This document shows positions 1-7,461 of a stretch of 39,803 bases of DNA, piece after piece. The DNA is taken from the NCBI RefSeq assembly GCF_016901675.1, contig NZ_JACJKU010000006.1, positions 1 through 39,803 on the forward strand, in the 5' to 3' direction. Below the pieces are notes generated by a model, which made no database searches, was not told where the DNA came from, and saw nothing but the letters and a program-made list of their open reading frames with translations. The translations under genes were made by a program, and so were the position numbers. Position 1 is the stretch's first letter, and each line of letters begins with the position of its first letter. This DNA is from Limosilactobacillus coleohominis (GTDB taxonomy: Bacteria; Bacillota; Bacilli; Lactobacillales; Lactobacillaceae).

Positions 1-1
1 G

Positions 2-60
2 CCCATAAAGGTCCTTCTTTCTTGGATTAGTTTAGCGACACCATTAAAGACCTTTATGGG
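2..60. repeat. 12-bp perfect inverted repeat, possible terminator
   Basis: CCCATAAAGGTC at 2-13 is the exact reverse complement of 49-60, and a TTTTCTT run follows at 61-67. On the plus strand this could end a gene lying to the left of the window. The 35-nt loop is long for an intrinsic terminator, so a mobile-element end or another repeat is possible. The flanking sequence that would decide is outside the window. Confidence 0.4.
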
Positions 61-96
61 TTTTCTTGTCCACTTATTTAACTGTTAACTTAAATA

Positions 97-507
97 TTAC
101 AATCTACGAAATGCAAAAAGATGCGAGATTTTTGTAATTTCTCTTAATTTCTTATATACTTGGTCAAAACCACAACCAGGAATTAATGAACCAAAGAAAT
201 GTTTCTGGTAATTTTGGTAGTGGATACTCATTCGCCAAGTTCCGACATCTGTTACAAAATTAGTTTGATATTCAGGATCTAATACTATTGTTTCTATTTC
301 ATTAAAAAATTGTTGCATCTCCTTGAGAGAAACTTTTGCTACTTTTTTTCTCAGCAACGTTTTGTCACCATATCGGTAGCCTCTGAAAACAAAGTGACCA
401 TCTCGATATAAGGTAAGGATTTGTATGGTTTCATCATTGAATTCCGGTTCTGGGCCAAAACAAATATTTTCAGAATCTAATTTGATTTTATCGATTGTAT
501 TAGCCAT
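97..507 (-). CDS. hypothetical protein, 136 aa
   Basis: I do not recognise this protein. It has a good ribosome binding site (AAGGAG, 5-6 nt before the ATG). There is no signal peptide or membrane segment. The composition is that of a soluble mixed alpha/beta protein rich in aromatic residues. The second half has a motif of the kind GTWRMSIHYQN...HFFGSL, roughly residues 89-107, followed by a predicted amphipathic C-terminal helix. It stands alone, next to gene remnants and a possible toxin-antitoxin locus, which suggests an accessory gene. No function is proposed. The call as a real gene rests on length, binding site and absence of a competing frame. Confidence 0.7.
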   Translation of the reverse strand: MANTIDKIKLDSENICFGPEPEFNDETIQILTLYRDGHFVFRGYRYGDKTLLRKKVAKVSLKEMQQFFNEIETIVLDPEYQTNFVTDVGTWRMSIHYQNYQKHFFGSLIPGCGFDQVYKKLREITKISHLFAFRRL

Positions 508-555
508 TTTTTCTCCTTAAAAAATCAGTCATTAAGTAATGATTACAACGCATTA

Positions 556-693
556 TTATAGCGACTTGATACTTTTTCTGACTCGTAGATTCCAGCCTAA
601 CTTATCTGGCTTGGAATAATTTATTGCGATATTGATTCGCTAATCATAATCCCTATTTTCATATTGTTGCTTGATTTTATCGTGTAGATTCAT
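556..693 (-). pseudogene. short broken reading frame with an internal stop
   Basis: An ATG preceded by AGGTGA at 8-nt spacing opens a 17-codon frame (MNLHDKIKQQYENRDYD) that ends in TAG at 640-642. The same frame continues for 27 more codons (RINIAINYSKPDKLGWNLRV...) to a TAA at 556-558. It may be the decayed start of a larger gene or a genuine tiny peptide. It lies just upstream of the 136-aa gene on the same strand. The family is not recognised. Confidence 0.25.
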
Positions 694-733
694 AAACTTT
701 TCACCTATTGCTTATCTGGAATTATGATACTCG

Positions 734-889
734 TCAGGACCCAGCCCCATAGGCCATTGATGCCAGTGTATGGCTAACTGTTACCTTACATCCACATTGA
801 GATAGTAATCGCTTAAATTCTCCAGTATGTTCCATATCGATAATTGTTAATTTCCCACCATGCCTAAGAACTCGAAATGCTTCATTCAT
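734..889 (-). pseudogene. C-terminal remnant of a class I SAM-dependent methyltransferase
   Basis: The 51-codon frame reads NEAFRVLRHGGKLTIIDMEH, followed by a stretch like EFKRLLSQCG. This resembles the post-motif-III segment of UbiE-like class I methyltransferases, whose usual form is (E)xxRVLKPGGxLxIxD followed by a loop like ECGF. The SAM-binding Rossmann start (motif I, DxGxGxG) is absent and an in-frame TGA lies just upstream of the ATG. The end (MAYGAGS) appears to fall in the family's usual WYGGP-like region. It is therefore read as a decayed fragment and not as a working enzyme. Such debris fits an old insertion or deletion boundary. Confidence 0.5.
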
Positions 890-939
890 TACTATTCATG
901 CTTGTGGGATCCCAGCCAGCAGGCTTTTTGTTGTTTCTA

Positions 940-948
940 TGATAAAAT
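940..948 (+). promoter_or_regulatory. extended -10 promoter candidate for the small-peptide transcript
   Basis: TGATAAAAT matches an extended -10 (TGnTAAAAT). No convincing -35 lies 16-18 nt upstream. A transcript would begin near 955, with a small hairpin at 967-984 whose 3' arm contains an ATG. Confidence 0.35.
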
Positions 949-1049
949 GCTATTAGGTCGGAATTGATGGGTCGCTCCCACCATGAAAGACTTAGCAGTT
1001 AACGTGGCTACACACCCCTCAAATAATCTGAACTGTGGAGGTGGAAGTC

Positions 1050-1097
1050 ATGTTAATTAGGAAAAGACTGGAGGAGTGGCAATTATTGCCGCCATAG
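1050..1097 (+). CDS. possible 15-aa leader peptide
   Basis: An ATG with GGAGGT about 7 nt upstream reads MLIRKRLEEWQLLPP and then stops, overlapping the hydrophobic frame that starts at 1076 in another reading frame. It could be a translated leader that opens the mRNA for the second frame. It could also be the N-terminus of one peptide split from its membrane segment by a one-base indel or a programmed shift. The binding site is better than that of the downstream frame. The call remains tentative. Confidence 0.25.
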   Translation: MLIRKRLEEWQLLPP

Positions 1098-1177
1098 TTA
1101 TCGTGGCAATCGGCCAGCTAATTATTGACTGTGCCAAAGCCTATGCGATAATAAAAAAAGCTAACCATAACGGTTAG
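1076..1177 (+). CDS. candidate type I toxin: 33-aa hydrophobic peptide
   Basis: The frame begins GTG-GCA-ATT and reads (V/M)AIIAAIVIVAIGQLIIDCA, then ends KKANHNG. It has one membrane-spanning stretch of about 17-20 residues and a charged polar tail, the usual build of type I toxins. The GTG lies only 1 nt after GGAGG, which is too close. A second in-frame GTG at 1103 or fusion to the upstream MLIRKRLEE frame are alternatives. The last codons and the stop at 1175-1177 lie inside a hairpin that ends a predicted antisense RNA, as in Fst/Ldr-type loci. The sequence is not one I can assign to a named toxin family, so function is inferred from size, composition and layout only. Confidence 0.4.
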   Translation: MAIIAAIVIVAIGQLIIDCAKAYAIIKKANHNG

Positions 1178-1180
1178 CTT
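1152..1180 (-). terminator. intrinsic terminator overlapping the small peptide stop
   Basis: AAGCTAACC (1158-1166) pairs perfectly with GGTTAGCTT (1172-1180) around a 5-nt loop. Read on the minus strand the stem is followed by TTTTTTT. The plus strand has no U tract after it, so it acts on minus-strand RNA. Confidence 0.75.
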
Positions 1181-1205
1181 AACTCCAGTCACCTGAACTG
1201 CGTTT

Positions 1206-1239
1206 GAGGGTAACGAGGCACCACTCGTTACTCTCTTTT
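1206..1239 (+). terminator. intrinsic terminator of the small-peptide mRNA
   Basis: GAGGGTAACGAG (1206-1217) pairs with CTCGTTACTCTC (1224-1235) with a single G-T wobble and a 6-nt loop, followed by TTTTCATTT. It would end a plus-strand transcript of about 285 nt begun near 955. The same sequence forms an internal hairpin in the antisense RNA. Confidence 0.75.
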
Positions 1240-1247
1240 CATTTACA

Positions 1248-1276
1248 ATGATATCTGATCTATTTTAATTTTTCAA
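1248..1276 (-). promoter_or_regulatory. promoter candidate for the antisense RNA
   Basis: Read on the minus strand: TTGAAA (1271-1276), a 17-nt spacer, and TATCAT (1248-1253). Spacing is ideal and each hexamer has one mismatch to consensus. Expected start is near 1241. Confidence 0.5.
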
Positions 1277-1398
1277 CTTGTAACTAAAAGTACGCTATCA
1301 AAACTAATTCAGTCGTCAAACCAGTATCAAGGCAGTGACGCTTTAATTCGACAAATATGACTTGATTTGAATTTGATGAATTACTAGTTTGTCTTTTC

Positions 1399-1448
1399 AA
1401 AAATCACCATCTTTTAACGCTACCTAAAGTTAACGTCCAAAGATGGTG
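1399..1448 (-). terminator. terminator downstream of the GNAT gene
   Basis: CACCATCTTT (1405-1414) is the exact reverse complement of 1439-1448, with a 24-nt loop. On the minus strand the stem is followed by ATTTTTGAAAAG. It sits about 70 nt after the stop codon of the acetyltransferase gene. Confidence 0.55.
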
Positions 1449-1515
1449 AAGTAATTAGAGTTAATATGTGAAAACTCGGGATATTTGGTACTTAGCTATT
1501 TTGGCTGGGTGCTTT

Positions 1516-1986
1516 TTAGTGTTCGGTGTTCATCGTCAAAACCAACATATCTTTTAACAGCAAACGATTTTCATAAATCGGCTGTTTATAATTTTTTGTG
1601 AAGAAGTCCTGCTTAATATCGGTCACCCTAAAGCCAAACTTTTGGTAAAGGTATAGTTGCTTAAAGCTGGTACTCCCCGTACCTATTTGTAATTGTTGAT
1701 ACTTGTGATTTTTGGAATATTGAATAGCAAAATACAACAAACGACTAGCAAAACCCTGATTCTCAAATCGAGGATCAACTGCAATATTTTTTATCTCTAA
1801 GCCACGTTCTGATACTGCCTCCAGCACAAGAATGGCGATTGGTCGGTCGTCTTTTTTAATATCAAAGACTTGACCCATCTGCAAATAATTCTGAACTAGA
1901 TGTTTGCTTGGATATGCTAATAAGAGCAGTCGCCAATGCTCACTAGTAATCTTTTCTACTTTATTAATTTTGCTTTTTGCAACCAT
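1516..1986 (-). CDS. GNAT-family N-acetyltransferase, 156 aa
   Basis: The protein has the GCN5-related acetyltransferase fold. The beta4/alpha3 acetyl-CoA segment is visible as NIAVDPRFENQGFAS at residues 67-81 (family form V.P..R..G.G/A). A C-terminal LYLYQKFGFRV segment is typical of the last strand and helix. Such enzymes move the acetyl group of acetyl-CoA to an amine; the substrate cannot be read from the sequence. The ATG has AAGG about 8 nt upstream. It lies alone, with its own terminator downstream and about 130 nt of intergenic sequence between it and the rRNA methyltransferase gene upstream. Confidence 0.85.
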   Translation of the reverse strand: MVAKSKINKVEKITSEHWRLLLLAYPSKHLVQNYLQMGQVFDIKKDDRPIAILVLEAVSERGLEIKNIAVDPRFENQGFASRLLYFAIQYSKNHKYQQLQIGTGSTSFKQLYLYQKFGFRVTDIKQDFFTKNYKQPIYENRLLLKDMLVLTMNTEH

Positions 1987-2098
1987 TGCTTAGCCTTCTT
2001 TACGTTCAACAACTGTAATGGTCTCCGCGGTTCGCCACTAACCAATCACTCGTCACGCTGTTCCTCGTTCTTGGGTGGCTATCGCGTGGAGTATCACT

Positions 2099-2134
2099 AG
2101 TACTTGAGCTTCGCCTTAGGCTCGCTCAAGTACT
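2099..2134. repeat. hairpin carrying the stop codon of the rRNA methyltransferase gene
   Basis: AGTACTTGAGC (2099-2109) is the exact reverse complement of 2124-2134, and inside it GCC and GGC pair around TAA, which is the stop codon of the gene. No U tract follows on either strand, so it may stabilise or process the 3' end, or be an intergenic repeat. The adjoining 2010-2098 is richer in GC than its surroundings and has further partial dyads (gccac near 2034 with gtggc near 2075). Confidence 0.6.
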
Positions 2135-3486
2135 GTGACACTCTCAACATGCGTCGTCTGCGGGAATTGGTCCACCGGCTGAATCGGTTTTGTTACATGG
2201 TAACCCTGGTCCATAAAACGTTGAATATCGCGAACCAGTGTGGCCGGATTACAACTTACATAGATTACCTTTTCAGGCTTCATCTTACCAGTTGCTTCGA
2301 TTAATTCTTCGCCCAACCCCTTCCGTGGTGGGTCCACAATCAAAACATCCGGTTTCAATCCTTCTTCCTGCCACTTTGCCATTTGTTCTTCAGCCTTACC
2401 AACTACAAATTCTGCATTTGCAATTCCATTATTTTTCGCGTTCATTTTGGCATCTTCAATCGCTGCCGGAACAATTTCTACACCATACACTTTTTTGGCG
2501 TGCTTAGCGACTGCCAAAGAAATCGTCCCAATACCGCAATATGCATCAATGACCGTTTGCGTACCATCTAATCCGGCATTTTGAATTGCCGTTTCGTAGA
2601 GACGTTCTGTTTGTTGAGGATTTACCTGGTAGAAAGACAATGGCGAAATTGTAAAGTTAATACCAAGTAGCTGATCATTAATTGTATCCTGACCCCACAA
2701 AGTATGGTTCACATCACCAAGAAGCTTGTTAGTTCGCTTACTATTAATATTCTGCACGATACTTTTAATCCCGGGTACCTTTGCGGATATTTCTTTAGTG
2801 ATTTCTTCAACATGTGGGATTTTTTTAGTATTCGAAATCAAAACTACCATCACTTCATGGCTGTAATAACCACGACGAACCATGACCGTTCGAATACATC
2901 CGCGTCCAGTTTGCTCGTCATATGGTTGAATATGATACTGACGCAGTTGGTCACGCACAATTTTAATTGTTTGATCAATAACGGGATCCTGGATTAGAAA
3001 GTTTTCAATTGGAACTAAGTCATGACTGCCCCGTTTGTAAAAGCCGGTTTGCAATTGACCCTTAATCAGCTTAACAGGTACCTGCGCTTTGTTTCGATAT
3101 TCATAAGGGTGTTCCATCCCCATTGTTGGTGCCACTTGAATATCATCCAAATGCGCTTTCTCTAGTAACTCTTGAATTTGATGACGCTTAAACTTAAGCT
3201 GAGCTGGATATTTTAAGTTCCCCAATGGAGCAATTCCAGTTTGTAGATACCGCTGATCCTTCATTTCAACCCGATCAGGACTCTTGGAAATTAATTTAAC
3301 CATTTTGCCCCAAGCAAAGTTTCTGGTTACCTTGGTTACAACAATTTCGACTTCTTCACCTGGTAAAGTATTAGGTACGAAGATGGGATAGTGTTCGACT
3401 TTAATTACACCGTTCCCTTGATATGTCAGATCAACCACCTTACTGGTAATATGATCGTTTTTGTAAACTGGTGTTTTAACTTTCAT
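2116..3486 (-). CDS. rlmD: 23S rRNA (uracil-5-)-methyltransferase, RumA/RlmD family
   Basis: This 456-aa enzyme uses SAM to make 5-methyluridine in 23S rRNA. In Firmicutes a single enzyme of this family (RlmCD) can modify both U747 and U1939. An N-terminal TRAM RNA-binding domain occupies about residues 5-65. The catalytic core shows FYQVNP (285-290), SAM-binding DAYCGIGT (314-321), DPPRKG (385-390), the nucleophile cysteine in YVSCNPATL (Cys412) and the general base in HVESV (Glu448). The Fe-S cysteine cluster of E. coli RumA, expected near residues 75-100, is missing: the segment reads QTGIAPLGNLKYPAQ. The ATG follows GGAGG at 7-nt spacing. It lies after a hairpin that separates it from dgkB, so it may depend on read-through. 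TrmA-like specificity is less likely. Confidence 0.93.
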   Translation of the reverse strand: MKVKTPVYKNDHITSKVVDLTYQGNGVIKVEHYPIFVPNTLPGEEVEIVVTKVTRNFAWGKMVKLISKSPDRVEMKDQRYLQTGIAPLGNLKYPAQLKFKRHQIQELLEKAHLDDIQVAPTMGMEHPYEYRNKAQVPVKLIKGQLQTGFYKRGSHDLVPIENFLIQDPVIDQTIKIVRDQLRQYHIQPYDEQTGRGCIRTVMVRRGYYSHEVMVVLISNTKKIPHVEEITKEISAKVPGIKSIVQNINSKRTNKLLGDVNHTLWGQDTINDQLLGINFTISPLSFYQVNPQQTERLYETAIQNAGLDGTQTVIDAYCGIGTISLAVAKHAKKVYGVEIVPAAIEDAKMNAKNNGIANAEFVVGKAEEQMAKWQEEGLKPDVLIVDPPRKGLGEELIEATGKMKPEKVIYVSCNPATLVRDIQRFMDQGYHVTKPIQPVDQFPQTTHVESVTVLERA

Positions 3487-3515
3487 TTTCTTCCTCCAGT
3501 GCGTTGTACGAAGAA

Positions 3516-3545
3516 GAGGTCGGAACCTGGTCCCGGCCTCTTTTT
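3516..3545. terminator. bidirectional-looking terminator between dgkB and the rRNA methyltransferase gene
   Basis: GAGGTCGG (3516-3523) pairs with CCGGCCTC (3533-3540) with one wobble. The plus side is followed by TTTTT. The minus side, which is the direction of the neighbouring genes, is followed only by TTCTTCG, a weak U tract that could allow partial read-through. Confidence 0.6.
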
Positions 3546-3546
3546 A

Positions 3547-4548
3547 CTATTCTTTACCGATTTGATCGACACCACGCACAAAATCATCTTCTGCTTTTTT
3601 CATGTCCGGATCAATCGATGCAATTGCATTTTCTGGAATTGCACTCACATCCGCTACGATATCCAAATGTTGTTTTAATGCTTGGAAATGCATTGGTGCA
3701 TCTCCACCATATTCACCATCAAGGTTAATCATAAGACGATCTTTAGTATCTAGGGGTGTAATTTGAACATCCTTTGCTTTGACATAAATCACGCGAGGAT
3801 CATCAAGGTGAGTTCCCTTGAGAGCTTTTGCCATAAGCTGCATTAAGCCGACCATGTTACTGTCCTTCACGATGATCAGTGAAAACATCCCATCATTTAA
3901 AGCGGCATCTGGAACAATTTGTTCAAAGCCACCTACCGAGTTAGTAAGTGCCAGAAAGACTGTTGATGCCATTCCATCAAATTCCTGACCATCATACTTA
4001 ATATTCATATGAACTGGCTTCACTTGCGGAAGCATTTCAGCACCCTTTGCAAAGTAAGCTAAATAACCAAATAATGATTTCATTTGAGTAGATACATCAT
4101 AGGTTAATTCAGTTAATGTTCCACCAGCAGCAATATTCATAAAGTAGTTGTCGCCGGCCTTCCCCAAGTCAATTTTAAAATGGTTGTCTTTATTTAAAAT
4201 CAACTTAGCTGCAGCAACCGGATCTTCCCGAGGAACATGTAATGCCCGTGCATAGTCATTAGTTGTTCCAGCAGGAATGATTGCTAATCGAGGGCGTTTT
4301 TCTAACCCTGCAATCCCATTAATGACTTCATTTAAAGTTCCATCACCACCAGCAGCTACTAATAGATCAAACCCCTCGTTTGCTGCTCGCGTTGCCTCAT
4401 GCTTGGCGGAATCAGGTTCTGGAGTAGTCGCAAAAGCACTGGTTTCGTAGCCCGCCTGCTCGTAGATTGTTAAGATGTCAGCCAGGTCATCATGCATTGC
4501 TTCGCGACCGGCCACTGGGTTATAAATAATCCGTGCTCGTTTTCGCAT
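3547..4548 (-). CDS. dgkB: diacylglycerol kinase, DgkB family lipid kinase
   Basis: DgkB phosphorylates diacylglycerol released when lipoteichoic acid is made, returning it to phosphatidic acid for phospholipid synthesis at the inner face of the membrane. The 333-aa protein has the DAGK catalytic domain with NPVAG near residue 10, the nucleotide-binding GGDGTLNEV at 67-75 and IPAGTTNDYARAL at about 95-107. It lacks membrane segments, which agrees with the soluble DgkB type and not the small DgkA type. The start ATG follows AGGAGG and lies 14 nt after gatB, so it is the last gene of the gat operon. It is slightly longer than B. subtilis DgkB (about 300 aa). Another YegS/BmrU-type lipid substrate cannot be excluded. 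Confidence 0.88.
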   Translation of the reverse strand: MRKRARIIYNPVAGREAMHDDLADILTIYEQAGYETSAFATTPEPDSAKHEATRAANEGFDLLVAAGGDGTLNEVINGIAGLEKRPRLAIIPAGTTNDYARALHVPREDPVAAAKLILNKDNHFKIDLGKAGDNYFMNIAAGGTLTELTYDVSTQMKSLFGYLAYFAKGAEMLPQVKPVHMNIKYDGQEFDGMASTVFLALTNSVGGFEQIVPDAALNDGMFSLIIVKDSNMVGLMQLMAKALKGTHLDDPRVIYVKAKDVQITPLDTKDRLMINLDGEYGGDAPMHFQALKQHLDIVADVSAIPENAIASIDPDMKKAEDDFVRGVDQIGKE

Positions 4549-4562
4549 CGCTGACCTCCTGA

Positions 4563-5987
4563 TTATTGTGCATTCAATGACTTCATCAAAAGCTTGTTAA
4601 CCACTTGTGGATTGGCCTTACCACGAGTTTGCTTCATGATTTGACCAACCAAGTAGCCGACAGCCCGATCTTTACCGTTCTTAAAGTCTTCAATTGATTG
4701 TTGGTTATTAGCCAAAATATCATCAATAATTGGTTGCAATTCTTTTGGATCGGATAATTGAACCAAACCATGTTCCTTCGCATAGGAAGCTGGTTCTTCA
4801 CCCGCAATAATTCCCTTGAAGACTTTCTTTGCCATCTTAGAAGAAATTGTACCATCAGTGATTAACTTAACCATGCCGGCTAAGTGTTCTGGTGTCAACT
4901 TAGTATCTGGCAAGTCAACTTGTTCATCATTCAGGTAACTGTTAACGTCGTTCATTAAGTAGTTGGCAACCCGCTTAGCGTCTCCACCAGCCTTAACTGC
5001 CGCGTCAAAGAAGTCGGACATTTCCTTAGTCTGAGTTAAGACCATGGCGTCGTAATCAGACAAGCCTAAATCTTTGGTGTAACGTTCACGACGTTCGCCA
5101 GGCATTTCTGGCATTTCAGATTTAATTTCATTAATCCAATCATCAGAAACATCCAGAGGTGGAATATCTGGTTCTGGGAAGTAACGGTAGTCTTCGCTAC
5201 CTTCCTTACTCCGCATGGAAACAGTTTCCTTAGTTGCTTCATCATAACGTCGGGTTTCCTGAGCAATTGTTCCCCCAGAAAGGATCACTTGCTGATGACG
5301 CTTTTCTTCGAATTCCAAAGCATTCTTAACATAATTGAAGGAGTTGATGTTCTTCATTTCTGTCTTAGTACCGAATTTATCAGAACCAAATGGACGGATG
5401 GAGATGTTAGTATCAACCCGCATGGAACCTTCTTCCATCTTAACGTCAGAAATCCCTGTAAATTGGATTCGTTGCCGTAGAGCTTCCAAATAAGCAACCG
5501 CTTCGTCAGCTGATGCAATGTCTGGCTTAGAAACAATTTCAATTAATGGTGTCCCTTGCCGGTTCAAGTCCACGTAGGAGTATTCACCCGTGTGCGTGTT
5601 CTTACCAGCATCTTCTTCGATGTGCATTTCTGCAATACCAATTTTCTTTTTCTTACCATTAACTTCAATTTCTACCCAACCATCGGTAGCAATTGGTGTT
5701 TCTGATTGAGTAATTTGATAAGCCTTAGGGTTGTCTGGATAGAAGTAGTTCTTACGATCAAAGTGCATGTGCTTAGTAATGTTAGCATGCAATGCTAATC
5801 CAGCCATGATACCATCACGAACTACTCCCTTGTTCAAGGTTGGCAGAGTTCCTGGGTAGGCCCAGTCAATCACGTTAGTGTTTAAATTTGGTTCCACACC
5901 GTATTGAACTGGTGATGGACTATAAATTTTAGAATTAGTCTTCAGTTCAACGTGAACTTCGAGTCCGATTGTCGTTTGAAAGTTCAT
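4563..5987 (-). CDS. gatB: Asp-tRNA(Asn)/Glu-tRNA(Gln) amidotransferase subunit B
   Basis: GatB is the tRNA-binding kinase subunit of GatCAB. It activates the mischarged glutamyl or aspartyl group with ATP so that ammonia from GatA can amidate it. The 474-aa length matches the family. Visible marks include the N-terminal [11 protein letters not shown], the metal/nucleotide region with [18 protein letters not shown] and [10 protein letters not shown], and [10 protein letters not shown] in the middle. A C-terminal tRNA-binding tail of YqeY type ends [20 protein letters not shown]. Only 1 nt separates it from gatA. It belongs to a gatC-gatA-gatB-dgkB operon. Presence of the complex implies that Gln-tRNA is made by the indirect route. 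Confidence 0.98.
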   Translation of the reverse strand: MNFQTTIGLEVHVELKTNSKIYSPSPVQYGVEPNLNTNVIDWAYPGTLPTLNKGVVRDGIMAGLALHANITKHMHFDRKNYFYPDNPKAYQITQSETPIATDGWVEIEVNGKKKKIGIAEMHIEEDAGKNTHTGEYSYVDLNRQGTPLIEIVSKPDIASADEAVAYLEALRQRIQFTGISDVKMEEGSMRVDTNISIRPFGSDKFGTKTEMKNINSFNYVKNALEFEEKRHQQVILSGGTIAQETRRYDEATKETVSMRSKEGSEDYRYFPEPDIPPLDVSDDWINEIKSEMPEMPGERRERYTKDLGLSDYDAMVLTQTKEMSDFFDAAVKAGGDAKRVANYLMNDVNSYLNDEQVDLPDTKLTPEHLAGMVKLITDGTISSKMAKKVFKGIIAGEEPASYAKEHGLVQLSDPKELQPIIDDILANNQQSIEDFKNGKDRAVGYLVGQIMKQTRGKANPQVVNKLLMKSLNAQ

Positions 5988-5988
5988 C

Positions 5989-7461
5989 TTAGTTTTGACC
6001 TCCTAACTTAGCATTCTTCTTGTGGAAGTCGGTAGTTTGTTCAAAAACGTATCCAGCATCGTAAACAGTTTGTTCATCAAATGGTTTACCGATGATTTGC
6101 AAACCAACAGGCATCCCATCTTTCTTAGAAAATCCTGCTGGCAAGGACATAGCTGGTAATCCTGCCATGTTAACCGGAATGGTCAATGCATCGTTAAGGT
6201 ACATCTTAGTTGGGTCAGTTACCTTATCACCAATCTTAAAGGCTGTTGAAGCATCCGTTGCACCTAAAATAACATCGTAGTCCTTAAAGACCTTGTTAAA
6301 GTCATCTGCAATCAACCGACGAACTTTAGCTGCTTTGTTAAAGTATGCATCGTAGAATCCGGCAGAAAGTGAGAAAGTTCCTAACATGATCCGCCGTTTA
6401 ACTTCATCACCAAAGCCTTCTGTCCGGGTCCGCACATAAACATCGTCCAGGTTCTTAACGTCATCAGCACGGAAGCCATAACGAATTCCATCATAACGTT
6501 GTAAGTTAGATGAAGCCTCAGATGATGCCAAAATGTAGTAGGCTGAAACACCATATTTGGTATGTGGCAGAGAAACGGTATCCACAGTAGCACCTAATGA
6601 TTCAAAATGTTTCAATGCTGCTTGAATAACTTCACGAACGTCATCATCAATGGCATCGCTAGTATATTCTTCAGGAACAGCAATCTTGAGTCCCTTAACG
6701 CTAGCTTTGTCTAGATTTGCAGCCCAGTTTGGTACTTCTTGATTAGCGGATGTCATATCATGCTTATCTAAACCACTAATTGCCTGCATTAAAATAGCGT
6801 TGTCTTTAACGTTGTTACTCAACCAACCAACTTGGTCAAAACTAGAACCAAAGGCAATGATTCCCCAACGAGAAACACGACCGTATGTTGGCTTCATTCC
6901 AACAATCCCGTTGAATGATGCTGGTTGACGAATTGAACCACCAGTATCAGTACCGAAGGCAGCCAAAACATCACCTGCAGCAACTGCAGCAGCTGAACCA
7001 CCAGAAGAACCACCTGGAACCCGTGTTAAGTCCCAAGGATTCTTAGTCTTTTTAAAGCCAGAATTTTCAGTAGATGATCCCATGGCAAATTCATCCATGT
7101 TGGTTTTACCAACATTAATAAAGCCTGCTTGGTTCATCTTTTCAATCACGGTGGCATCATAAACCGGTGTGAAATTTCCTAAAATCTTAGAAGCTGCGGT
7201 TGTTCTTAGCCCCTTTGTGACAATGTTGTCCTTTACAGCCAAAGGAATACCTGCTAAGAGCTGATCTTCAGCAATACCATTTTTATCAATTTCAGCAGCC
7301 CGCTTTAACGCTGCTTCTTCATTCAAAGTTAGAAAGGCTTGAACATCATCATCTGTAGCTTTAATCTGCTTGAAGGATTCCTTAGTTAGATCTGTAGCAC
7401 TAACTTCACCCTTAACTAATTGATTATGAAGGTCGGTAATATTAGTATCATTAAAATTCAT
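5989..7461 (-). CDS. gatA: Asp-tRNA(Asn)/Glu-tRNA(Gln) amidotransferase subunit A
   Basis: GatA is the amidase-signature glutaminase that frees ammonia from glutamine for GatB. The 490-aa protein has the complete Ser-cisSer-Lys triad in its usual positions: Lys77 (GIPLAVKDN), Ser152 (GGSSGGS) and the nucleophile Ser176 ([10 protein letters not shown]). The glycine-rich amidase signature runs at about 150-180. It overlaps the gatC stop codon by one base, which indicates translational coupling and equal dosage of the subunits. Length and motifs are normal. Confidence 0.98.
   Translation of the reverse strand: MNFNDTNITDLHNQLVKGEVSATDLTKESFKQIKATDDDVQAFLTLNEEAALKRAAEIDKNGIAEDQLLAGIPLAVKDNIVTKGLRTTAASKILGNFTPVYDATVIEKMNQAGFINVGKTNMDEFAMGSSTENSGFKKTKNPWDLTRVPGGSSGGSAAAVAAGDVLAAFGTDTGGSIRQPASFNGIVGMKPTYGRVSRWGIIAFGSSFDQVGWLSNNVKDNAILMQAISGLDKHDMTSANQEVPNWAANLDKASVKGLKIAVPEEYTSDAIDDDVREVIQAALKHFESLGATVDTVSLPHTKYGVSAYYILASSEASSNLQRYDGIRYGFRADDVKNLDDVYVRTRTEGFGDEVKRRIMLGTFSLSAGFYDAYFNKAAKVRRLIADDFNKVFKDYDVILGATDASTAFKIGDKVTDPTKMYLNDALTIPVNMAGLPAMSLPAGFSKKDGMPVGLQIIGKPFDEQTVYDAGYVFEQTTDFHKKNAKLGGQN

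Larger units (their letters stand above)
1152..1241 (-). ncRNA. candidate antisense antitoxin RNA, about 90 nt
   Basis: A predicted start near 1241 follows a TTGAAA-17-TATCAT promoter. The RNA would contain the 12-bp hairpin at 1206-1235 and end in the T-rich terminator at 1152-1180. It would be fully complementary to the 3' end of the plus-strand mRNA, including the last codons of the hydrophobic peptide. This convergent arrangement is known for type I toxin-antitoxin pairs. No homologue is recognised; the call rests on promoter, terminator and overlap. Confidence 0.45.

Noticed and set aside
1-1515. CRISPR array or intact insertion sequence in the accessory left end
   Set aside because: There are no regularly spaced direct repeats and no transposase frame; only isolated inverted repeats that fit terminators.
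2104-2304. Plus-strand small frames opposite the end of the rRNA methyltransferase gene
   Set aside because: They overlap well-conserved coding sequence on the other strand and have no similarity or binding site to support them.
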